DNA of 64,000 nt from the NCBI GenBank assembly GCA_949126835.1, contig OX421497.1:19278409-19342408 (forward strand). Direction: 5' to 3'. Made by a program: the position numbers and the translations under genes. This stretch comes from Anisus vortex. Taxonomy: Eukaryota > Mollusca > Gastropoda > Planorbidae. This document shows positions 33,801-44,700 of the stretch, piece after piece (the first letter of the stretch is position 1; the number at the start of each line of letters is the position of its first letter). The notes under the pieces are model-generated. The model was not told the origin of the DNA. It did not search any database and saw only the letters and a list, made by a program, of their open reading frames with translations.

Positions 33801-36800
33801 AGGTTTCTTGTGAACAAAGGTGAAAAGTTTGCCAAGAAGAGAAGAAAGCTGTTTAAGTCAAATATTTTGATAGATGCAATGGATGCCATTAGATATTGAA
33901 TAGACCATTTGGTTGATTTCCAGCTCACCGCCACTCAAGCCATTGCAATACACCCTTATACTCATTTGGTACTGCGAGACATACTTTGAGGCTTGGGCCA
34001 ACACCAATTTCACACTGGAAGCAGTGTTTTGTTTTTAAAATTTTCAATTCCTAGTGTTTACATAAAAAGAAACTGCAGTTTTCTTTTGTTTTGTCAATAT
34101 CCAGATAGTTCATTTTATGTTAATTTTGTAGTTTAAAGCACTTGTCAAATAAAATATGTTTTGGATTAAGTTTTCCATGATGAAATGAGTTTGAGTGGGC
34201 GTCTTAATCAGAATTTTGAAATATTTTTTGTTTGCAATTTAATAACACTGTACAGTTGTAAGTCAATTATAAATTTATTGAGAAATTTTGTTACTAGTAG
34301 TTCCTGATATTTTACAATGTAAGTTGCCAATATTGATTATTTTTTTTACACAAAGAAAAGGATGTAACCTTTCACCACAGTCTTGGATAGAATGTTTATA
34401 CGCTACAAAAAAAGGTAAAAAATATCAACCAATTAGTCAATTACTAAGGTAATTGTTGTCAATTATGGTGCTGCCCAGTGTCATAGTCCTAGACAGAAAT
34501 GAGATGGACTTAGGTGTTGATGACATTTTTTCTAAGGAATTATTTTTTATAAATAAATGATTCTGATATTAATATAGGTAAACAATAGCTGTTAAATGCG
34601 CTAATTAGAGCAAAAAATTGGGCAGTGCTAGAAGGGTTAATGTGTTGAAAGGGTATATAGGTTTTCCTGACTCTGTGTCACTGTGTAGTCTGTTGTTTTG
34701 TTTAATTTGTATATTGTACAATCATAGTAAACAATAAATGTGTTTGTGTTTTTTTTTCCCAGTGTCGATTTCACTATTTTCATTGATATATACACAACTA
34801 TGTGTCCACTGTTCAAGAAGGTTTGACTATTATACAATAATACATCCTATGTAATTAGCTCCTTTCATATTGAATTACGCTAAGTACCAAAACATCCCAA
34901 ACATATACATTGTTTACTTGCCTTGATTGTAGCAAATCTTGCTCTGTCATCTCTGACAGAAGGAGCAGCAAAAACATAATCAGAAGTTGATGTTTCTAAT
35001 GGAAAAAAGCGTCTACATTTTTCATCAGTATCCAAACCCTCTGGCCATTGAGTACAGAACCCTACAGAAAAACAATAGAGCATACAGAATTACATAGATT
35101 TTTTGTCTTACACAGCATGAACTGAAACTATAATGCAAATATAAATGTAACTATAGTATCTTACTTTTTAATACAGCACAGTGCTTTTTAATGTGAGCAG
35201 GAGTAAGATGTAAAAAGTTTGGTGGCTTCATCAGCTCAAGATTTCCATATTTAGAAGGAATAACACCATCATTCTCTGAAGACGACTAGAACAATTTGTT
35301 AAATAATAAGTATGGTCAAGAAATAAAATTTATGTAAGCCCAATAAGACAAATAATTAATTATAAATAAGTATAAAAGCTTTTGCAGACTTTATATAAAA
35401 AGAAATTCATGTGAAAAATTACTTATTATATAAATTATTATAATATATATACTAATTATTACTTATATCTATATTATCCTTTAATTTTAACACATAAAAT
35501 TCAGTTACCTTAACTCGACCTTGGCGTACAGGAAAGGGTACAGTTGACCATTTGAATGTTGCTGCTGCTGGCCAGACATTTGTCCAGTCTTGATCTACAG
35601 ACATTAAGTTTGTCCTCGGAGGTGATGGTTGTTTTGGTGTTCTTTTTGTTCTTGTATCTGTATTCAGTTTTTTCAAGCCCTCTATCTCATACACTCGAAA
35701 TTCTTCATGTGTTTCTGTACATTAAAATAGTGTAATAAGTGTTAGTGTGAAGAATCAATAACTATTTGTTTTTTTTGTGATTTTCTTCTTTTATAATGGT
35801 AACAAGCATGTAAAATGTGCCTTATATAAATATAAAAGCATTAAAGAAATTCCTATCACATTTCAAGATATAGAATCACTGGATTCTTTTATTATTGGAT
35901 TGATTACCGTATATACTCGCGTATAAGTCGCACTTTTTTTACCGAAAATTTCAACAATAAGTAGGGGTGCGACTTATACACCCAACACTGTTTTTGAAAA
36001 GTTCGAAAAACATCACTACTCTGTCATACAGTTTCCTACATAACCCGTATAGTTGACTGTAGTGATGTAGAATTACTAGGATATGCTGTAGGCATACATT
36101 TTACATTTAGAAAACTTTCGTTGGTGTAAATATTACTATCTTTATATAACTAAAATTGAAATCGACAAATATTTAAGGTTTTTCTGACCCCCCCCCCCCC
36201 CGCCCACTTTTCTTTTGAACTGATTTTGTATTGCCGAAACGTAGCGTAAGTTTAAAGGCGGCATTTTTTAATAGGCTTACTGAACGCAAATTACTGTATG
36301 GAAAAAATCGTAAATGTGTGAAAGCCTGTCTAGGCCTATAATGTAGGTAGGCCTATAAGCTTAAGATGCGTTTTATTTAGTAGGGCCTACATAAGGTCTA
36401 GGCTTATAGGCTATAGCCTACTAATAAGGCAGTGTTGAGCATTCCAACAAAAACGCGTCATGTCTAGGCAATGTTTCCAAAACTACGATCGGCAGATGGA
36501 CGCGTGCAATGTCAATAGTGTGTTTTATTTTTCATTAGTTACATGTAAGAGTTGAAAAAAAAAATACAGCTTATTATTTGGCACTTGAAATCATTACAAA
36601 CAATGTTAATCGTAATTAGGACACATGTATAGCGCGTCATAAATGCCGGCGCCTCCCAGTCTCCAGTCTAGGCGACATTGAGTCTAATGACGTACTTCAA
36701 AGACTTTTTTGTGTGTAGTGTTACTATAGGGAAAGGAACTTGAGTAGGGAAAGCTACTTAGATGAAAAAACATATACCTTACTTTCCCATCTCACTAATG

Positions 36801-38442
36801 ATAATATCTGTAGGCCTATTGATCGGTTGTTTAAAATAAATGAAGCCCTGCCTTTATTTGATTATGTTTGACTTAGCCACGATTAAAACCATTTTTTAAG
36901 GACTGTTACCAAATTAGGAAGAATATCTAGTAACTTTTAAAAGGTATGCATCTTTTACATATTAAAAGGCATTGCAACAAAGGAAGTCGGGGTGCGACTT
37001 ATGCGCGGGTCAATGACAACATATAAGAAAAAAAATCTTAAACTAGGGGTGCGACTTATACACCGGTGCGACTTATACGCGAGTATATACGGTATATGCA
37101 AACGCCTATGTATAATGCTCAGCATTACGCACAGATAATTTGCGGTTGGTCAAGTGACATTGTGACGTTTTTATATACCAGTTATTTTTGGTTGGCGTTT
37201 AATGATTGATATTATTGGTTATTGTTGGTTTCTTGTCGCTGTAATCAATGAAATATCCTCAGCAACTTATATAGCGTATTAGTGGTTTTGCAATGTATTT
37301 GTGCCATGCTTATATGAAAAATCAATCCCATCCCTGCTGGTGGCTTAGAGCAACGATCATAGTTATTTCCAGGCATTTTATGCATTATAACCATAAGTTA
37401 TGGCATAACGCTCTGTGTTGTTCAGAAAAGTATGTCTTTAAAGACCATTAGGGGTCGTCCATTAATTATATAATTATGTCAACAAAATAGGGGGTCTGAA
37501 AATGTTTGGCATGGGAGGGTGAGGGAGGGAGGTCAAGAAAAGTTGATGTCAACAATGTTACTTTTATAATAAAATTAAAAAAATGGAAACTAGTTATGAG
37601 TTTGTATGACATACACTCAATTCATCTCATTGCATCAAGAAACAGAAGACAGACTGAAAAGTCATTGAAAAGACTAAAACTAGTAAAACTGAGGCTAAAT
37701 TATACTAAAACTTATGTCTTATAGTTATAGGATTAGCCTATAGTCCTATAGACTATAGAGTATAGAGAGTGTAGCCTATAGTCTGTATAGAGTATAGACC
37801 TATATTCCTATAGTCTATAGTGATAATAGTGGCTATACGCCTACGGTATATACAGGTATAGCCGGTATAGGAGTAGGCCTATACTATAACTATAGTACTA
37901 TACTATAGTTATAGGATAGGCTGCTATACTATAGTATAGGCTACTTACATCTAGTTTACTGACTTACTACTTAGGCCTTTACTAAGACTTAGATTCACTA
38001 GCCTACTTAGCCTAGTACTAGTCTAGTAAATAGGTATAATATAATATAGGAATATAGGCTGTAGAATAGATAGATTATAGGCCTAAGCCGCCTTTTAAAC
38101 TTTTTATTGCCTAACTGAGAGCTAAGTCAAAGTCTAACTAGTCTAAGTTAAGTCAAGTCCAAGTCGGCTAAGGCTAAGACAAGGCAAGGCTAAGTTATAA
38201 CTAAGACTGGGTAAGACACTAAGTACTAAGACTAAGTAACTAAGTAGTAAGTAAAGATATATTATTAATTATTATATGATATGCTGCCATCACTAATTCT
38301 TACCCGTTGATGATACATCATTCTCTTTTTCATTGTCTCTACAAATCACAGATGTGTGAAGTTTACGGCTTAAATAAGCTATTAATGATATATTAAAAGG
38401 TCGCTGAAAGTCTGATATCTTTATATATTGCAGAGCAGCCAT
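27879..38442 (-). CDS. MRPS35: Mitochondrial small ribosomal subunit protein mS35 (MRPS35), 8 exons
   Basis: Eight minus-strand exons join into 371 codons plus stop: 38442-38304, 35714-35509, 35285-35165, 35061-34922, 33452-33343, 31043-30974, 29232-29107 and 28082-27879. All phases agree. The N-terminus ([17 protein letters not shown], then Arg/Ser-rich) suits a mitochondrial targeting peptide. Blocks typical of MRPS35 follow in order: [109 protein letters not shown], and a final [12 protein letters not shown] near the C-terminus. The human protein is 323 residues. mS35 is a structural protein of the mitoribosomal small subunit. The intron after the exon ending 34922 begins GCAAGT, a GC-AG intron. 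Introns hold a hAT relic and a 1.2-kb TIR element. Confidence 0.95.
28510..28560 (+). mobile_element. Short hAT-like end fragment
   Basis: GCAGGGGCGAAGCCAGATAT resembles the terminal repeat of the element at 31149-32789 (CAGGGTCGAAGCCAAGAT). No matching opposite end was found, so it is a fragment in the last MRPS35 intron (28083-29106). Confidence 0.4.
31149..32789 (-). mobile_element. hAT-like DNA transposon relic in an MRPS35 intron
   Basis: The ends are CAGGGTCGAAGCCA and, inverted, TGGCTTCGCCCCTG. 8-bp flanks (CTCTCCAC and CTCTCTAC) match at 7 of 8 positions, as expected for hAT. On the minus strand near 32550-32080, broken frames read [11 protein letters not shown] and [14 protein letters not shown], the hAT transposase pattern in which H.(M)AH.LNLV precedes the dimerisation region. 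Stops and shifts show it is dead. G and C runs lie next to both ends. A diverged SINE lies inside (31680-31860). Confidence 0.75.
31680..31860 (-). mobile_element. Diverged SINE copy nested in the hAT relic
   Basis: Motifs of the SINE family are recognisable (GCAGCGTTCACCAGTTTTTG, ACACCCTCCAGACCCGTG, box B-like complement ATTCGAACCCG), but the middle of the body is missing and many bases differ. It is therefore an older, internally deleted copy. Confidence 0.6.
35907..37092 (+). mobile_element. 1.2-kb TIR element with TA target-site duplication
   Basis: The left end CCGTATATACTCGCGTATAA and the right end (its complement, ending GTATATACGG) form inverted repeats of about 27 bp, continuing with GTCGCAC / GTGCGAC. 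TA flanks both sides (35905-35906, 37093-37094). Near the right end the motif is doubled (GTGCGACTTATACACCGG then GTGCGACTTATACGCG). The interior has C runs and TAGGCCTA words but no transposase, so the element is non-autonomous. It lies in intron 1 of MRPS35. Confidence 0.9.
37720..38280. repeat. TAGGCCTA / TATAGTC low-complexity patch in MRPS35 intron 1
   Basis: Dense short words such as TATAGTCCTATAG, TAGGCCTATA, CTAAGTCAAG and ACTAAG, with no coding signal. It sits 25 bp inside the intron that follows the first MRPS35 exon (38304-38442). Confidence 0.6.
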
Positions 38443-38744
38443 GTTTATTTGTGATGTATTGATGTGTGATATATTTACACTTTCAGTAACGAAATTATTT
38501 AATAAAGCAACTTATTAAATAGATTTACATAATAGTCATAGCGTATTTAAAGGTACAAATTGTAAATATTTCTTCATTATTTTTAAGAAATAAAATATGC
38601 AATCTTTCAAAAAAATAATGTTACAAAAAGAACTAATTTTTTTGTCAGTTTTTAAAACCGAACATGCATTCCAACATTTGTATCTAAAAGACACTAGATG
38701 GCGCCTGAGGTCAAGGAAAGAAGTCGAGTTTCAGCAAAATAAAT
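38443..38744. promoter_or_regulatory. Compact bidirectional promoter of MRPS35 and MYPT
   Basis: Only 302 bp separate the MRPS35 start codon (38442, minus) and the MYPT start codon (38745, plus). Both first exons are well supported, so both transcripts must begin here. The interval is AT-rich with no clear TATA box or CpG cluster. Shared control of a mitoribosomal gene and a cytoskeletal phosphatase subunit is inferred from position only. Confidence 0.7.
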
Positions 38745-41700
38745 ATGTCCGTCGTCGGCGTCGACGAAAAACAAGTTAGTGCCTTAATACGAAGGCACGA
38801 ACAAGTTAAAAGATGGGAAGATTCAGATACAAATTTAGAGCCTGTATCATCGAAAAAAGACTCGGTAAAAGTAAAATTTCAAGACGGCTGTGTGTTTCTG
38901 GCAGCTTGTTCAAGTGGGGATAAGGAGGAGGTTAAGAAACTTTTGCAGAGAGGTGCAGATATCAATACAGCTAACGTAGATGGACTAACGGCTTTACATC
39001 AGGTAGTACCACTTCTTGTGAAATTTCAAAAGATTTAGAATATTCTGACGTTATAGGCTTATTCAATCATCTGGCTTAGTCATATATAATGTCTCAAATG
39101 TGTGACAGGTTGGGTTGGGTTTGTAGGCCTAGCGGCTAGGCGATAGATTAGATGATTAGATGATTAGATTTCAATTCATACTAAATAACTAAACACATAC
39201 TATCACATAGACTTAGACTAGTAATAGTAATAGTAAGTCTCACTCTACTACTACTAATTAATAACGTTTGAATAAAATCAAGGGTTTAATTAAGCTTACA
39301 TTTGATGTTATATTACTAACATTAAGAGTAATAAAATGGGCCTAGTTTTATGTAGGCTAGCTAGGCCCTATAATTTAGATGTCCTATGTATTTGGGCATG
39401 TCAGATAGGCCTATCTTATTTGAATATTATTAGCCTCTATGTTAAATTTGGTTTGTAGGAATGTAGGTAGGCCCCTAGGCCTAGCCTGCTATAATTATTT
39501 AATATAGGCTAGGGGTCATATTATATGGTTTTAGAGTAGGCCTAAATTTGAGTGTCTTGACTCAGTCTTGAGTTTGGGAAATTATATTATGTATTGGAAA
39601 GCTATTTTAAATTTTAGTGGGTCTTTCAAAATGTCACTAAACTTACTAAACTAAAGTGACTATAAAGGTATTTAAGAGGTCCTTAATGCAGAAAGGTATG
39701 CTGGCTGTGGCAACAGAAACTGGTGAACGCTGCTTCACCCGCTCTATGGATCAATTTGGTCCGACGGGATACTTTACTTACTTTTACTTACTAATGCAGT
39801 ATGAAGAATTGTAAAGAGTAAAAATATAAAAATTATGTCAGGTTTCATAAAATGGCCAGACCAAATGCTAGACCTTATTATTTGCTTGTTCTTCAAATAA
39901 AAATTGTTTAGCCTATTTATTATTTTGGTATCAGCTCCACCAATATTGAGCTTTAATATATTAAAGTTTATTAAAATGATATATTTTATAATCACTGTAT
40001 TTTTTAAAAAAAAGGGAGCTTTGAACTATGCAAAATGGATATTTGATTTTCATTTATACTTTTTAAAATTAGCACATTTTAAAATTATCAATAAAAGGCC
40101 TATCATTAGGTGGGCATTTTTGAAACATGCAGTAGGCCTATTGTTAAATTTTTAAACCAATAAACGTAATAGGTAGGTATGTGAAGGGTATAAACTATAG
40201 GCATAGGGCCATTAAAAAATATTCAGAGTAATGTCCCTTCAAATTATGAGTTGTTTGGTTCTCCCTTGCTGTGAAAGCTTTAATTTTTGTATTGTACACA
40301 GGGATTGATTAAAACAATATATACTATATACTCCTAAAAAATGGGTTGCAAAATCTCACACATATTTTTAGAGTAAGAACGTAAGGTTCGGATTAGTATA
40401 AATTATGCCCTTTTGCTAGAAAAATGCATATAAGCACTCTTTCTTCCCGAGTGGCATTTGGGCATGGAATGGGTCGCCTGAACAAACCAGGAAAACCAGT
40501 AACTTAACATCATTTAAAACATGAATAAAAATGCAAGACTAGACTCGGACCACAGATGAGTGTAGGACGCAATAATTTTCTTTATAGAAGGAGCTTCTGT
40601 AATGTATAAGATAGAAAAGTAATTATCCTAGTGGGACCAATTTGATCCATAGGGCCTGTAAAGAAGCACTCACAAGTTTACTAAATGGGGGTATACTGTT
40701 TAGAGACCTCTAATATATATTAAAACATGTAATCAGATGATCATGAAAATGTTTTTTTATGACCTATAATAATCGATTTATAAAAAAAGAATGGTTTGCA
40801 TGGAGATTCACTTAACACGGTAAAGACAAGAACTGATTAAAATTTGGCACGATTGTATTGAGTAAATATTTATTGTAGTCTTATAATTTGATAACAAATC
40901 TCTACATTGTTATATTGAATCACCAGCACTTAACGTGTCACCGAATTAGATAAAGTGTTACCAAGATTTCTATATTCATGATCATCGTTAGTTCCATTAA
41001 AATTCCATTTACCTGTAATTACACTTTTACGAGCAAACATTTAGTATCTATATATAACATAGTAAAGATATTAAAAACAAATTGTAGTAGTTTATTTTGC
41101 CGTTATTTTGACTGGCATAAATACTAGTTTATATCTGTATATGTTTTCGTTTAATGTCATTAGAAAAATATTTTGTTGGTCTTTTAAACAGCGTTACTTA
41201 CTTTGGAGGGTTATAATGCATATGAAGCAATCATAAACAAATATAATTTGCATTTCTGGCATAAGCAATTGTCAAATCAAAAAAATAACTGAAAAGTATA
41301 AAATAGTCAATTTATAGCAGTGTGGTCATTTTTTGTGTTTCCATAAAACATTTATATTGTTTTCTCAAGTGGCTCTTTTTTTTTACATTGATCTTGGTGT
41401 TAAAAAGCAGGTATTCTATTTTTTAGGCATGTATCGACGACAATATCGAGATGGTAGAATTCCTTGTGGAACAAGGTGCAGATGTGGATGTATGTGATAA
41501 TGAAGGCTGGACTCCACTGCATGCAACTGCCTCTTGCGCTTTTACAGAAATAGCTAGGTAAGGGTATTGACATGGACAATATAATGTGAACGACAAATTT
41601 TTTTTTATTACACATACATTGAAAAGCAAAAGTCTGTTCATCTGTTGGCTCCATGTTGTGTTTCTATACACATGTACAATTATTTCATGTTTAATTACAG

Positions 41701-44700
41701 ATATTTAATAAAACATGGAGCCAATGTAGCAGCTGTTAACAATGATGGAGATCTACCTTCTGATATAGCTGAAAATGAGGAAATGGAAAAATTACTCAAA
41801 GATGAAATGAAAAAACAAGGTGATTGGACAGTACTTTTTGTAGCATTTTTTCTTTCTTTCCCGTTTTTGTTTTTAATAGCATTCTGATCTATAATTTCGT
41901 GTTTTTTTTAAAAACTGATTTACCCTTAATTATAGATTAAACTCTACACACTTCTTAAGTGGTGAACTCTTACATTTCCATAACGGTTGAGAACCAAATG
42001 TGTTGGTGACATGAATATTCTCTTGTCATTGGGCATCATAGTTTTAGTTTTTAAATTTGAAAATACAGAATACTATTCCTTTATAATGTGACTGCTGAAT
42101 TCTTTTTTAATCCTGTTAGAATGTCAGTTAAAATGAATAACATTTGCTTTCTGAACATCATAGAATAATAACTTTTACCTCTATTTATCTATACTGACAT
42201 GCGCATGAAGGCAATACTTTTTATTATTAGATCCTAAATAAAAGTATACATTGTTTTAAATTTGATTAGGAATTGATGAAAATGCAGCCAAATGCGAAGA
42301 GGAACAAAGGATGTTAGAAGATGCTAACAAGTGGTTAAAAGATAAAACTGTTGATGAGATTAGACACCCTAAAACTGGAGCTACAGCCTTGCATGTTGCT
42401 GCTGCTAAAGGATATATGAAAGTTATGAGGTTTGTCACTTGAATGTTTTTAATGCCAATTTAAAAATTGCAATAAGGGAAAAATGAAGTCTTTTAAGATT
42501 AAAAAATGTAAATGAAAACTATATATCCTATTATTATACCACGTATACTGCTAGGCCTATCTGTAGATAAAAAATAAAACATTTTTAAAACTCATTTAAA
42601 GCCAATAAACATTATCATCGTTGTTCAGGGTAATGACTAAAATTTATCTCAAAATGCTGGGATTAAAGCACGGAAATGAGATATAGTGTTATAACTTTAA
42701 GGGTATAGTAAAGGCAGTACAATGGTGTTCAGATTTTGTTATAATTTGTGTCGTAAATATTTTTGTATCGTGAGTATATATATTTTAATACCAGCATTTG
42801 TTCATTACTATAGCCTTCTTTGCATAGTTGATTTACTCCTCCTTGGAATTCCCTGGAATAATTTTATTTTTTTTGCCAAATATCTCATACAAAGGTTTGT
42901 TGATTATTTTGTTTGGGTATTAAGTTTACTTTTAGAAGCTGGTGTTGATGTGAATGCTGAAGATTATGATGGATGGACCCCATTACATGCAGCAGCCCAT
43001 TGGGGTCAAGAAGACGCATGCAAGCTTTTAGTTGAAAAAATGTGTGATATGATGCATAAAAACAAAGCTGTAAGCATTCTATTTTTTTGCTACATCATTT
43101 TTTAAATTAAAAAAAACAGCAGATCATCTAAATGTGACTTATTCTAATTATATTTTATTATGGAATGAAAAAAAAAACAGGGTCATACAGCATTTGACTT
43201 GGCAGACAAAGATATGTTAACCCTTTTAGAAGAGCTGAAAGAAAAACAAGCATCAGTGAGTTTTTATGTGAATTAGTCTTTCTTATAGTCCATGTCAAGA
43301 ATGTAAATTGATTAGGTAACTTAATGTAAAAAAAAACATGTATTTTTCTCATTCTTTCATTAAATATTCCATTGGATACCTATGGAGGAAATGAATACAC
43401 ATTAAGTGATCTTTAAAGCTTCAAAGCTGACTTAAGTGGTTCATTAAAAACTGTTTTAGTTTATATACCAAAGTCTTCAAAAATTGTCAATTGTATCTCT
43501 ATTTCAGTTTAAAAACAGTCATGAAATTGATACAGAAATTATTTTACCACCTGGTCATGTAGGAAAGAGAAGGTAAAAAATAAATGAACAATATTTTAAA
43601 ATTGCTATTGGAATGAATCAGTCATAAATTGTGCATAAGAAAACTGAGAGTTTATTAATTTTGACAGGTTCAGAGAAATCTTGACACATTTAGCATAACA
43701 TACCTTTAACCAATATCTTTTTAAAATTGTGATTGTATTATGTTATTTAAGAAAAAAAAGTAATAAGTAAAAAATAAGATACATTGTTCCATAGTTTGAT
43801 GAAAATTGAATGTCATCTATTCTTTCCATCATTAGAAGTTCTGTAACACGTATGAGTGGAGACCAGAAACAAAATCTTATACAGCGTACTTCAGAAGAAG
43901 AACGTACTGCATTAGCTTCACTTCATCCATCCAAGAATGAGGAAAACTCCACAAATATAACAGAGGAATCTGAAGAGACAGAAACTGGTAGCTTTTATTC
44001 ATAGCTGTATTAACCATATTATACAAATATTTTATTATCTAAAAGATCCTATTGTCAAGTTCCTTATTCTGACCAATTCAGTAAAAAGGAGTCTGTCAGT
44101 TTCTAGTTTACAATAGTGGTTACACTTAAAGGCACTTGCAAGACCAAGAAAAACAAACACTAAGAAACGAAGAGACCTTATAAAGTGCCATATGTGGAAG
44201 TATGCTTTAAAAAAAAAATATTTAAGCTTATTGTGAAATTTATGAGGAGCACAATGTACATGCTTAGTAAAGAAATTTTAAAATATTGAGCTTAATAATA
44301 AATACAAGATGTTTCTAGTGAAGAAAATGAAATAGCCATAAACAAATTTTTTTTTTAAAAAGTATGTTTAGATTTACTTCATGCAATTAGTGAATGTGAT
44401 TAAAATTTGTTCTTCTGTTCTTATTCTTTTTTTTTTAGAACGCAAGAATGAAAGAAATAAACAAGTATCTCAACAGATCCAAGTAAGTGACTGTAAACTT
44501 TTTTTGTCCAATAATGCAAATATTTATTGTAGTTGTAGAAGCTTTCATACAAAAACAAACAAATGTGTTGTACTTTGGTTTGGTTATTTTGCTTGTAGAT
44601 TTTTAGCAGCAAATTACATTATTCTATGAGTCTTTGTAACCATATAATTTAAGCACCTTTTTCAAAAATGAAGAAAATTAACAACACACATTTTATGATT

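Noticed and set aside
38597..38779. 60-codon plus-strand frame starting before the MYPT ATG
   Set aside because: It overlaps MYPT exon 1 in another frame. The 38745 start gives the correct MYPT N-terminus with KVKF and ankyrins.
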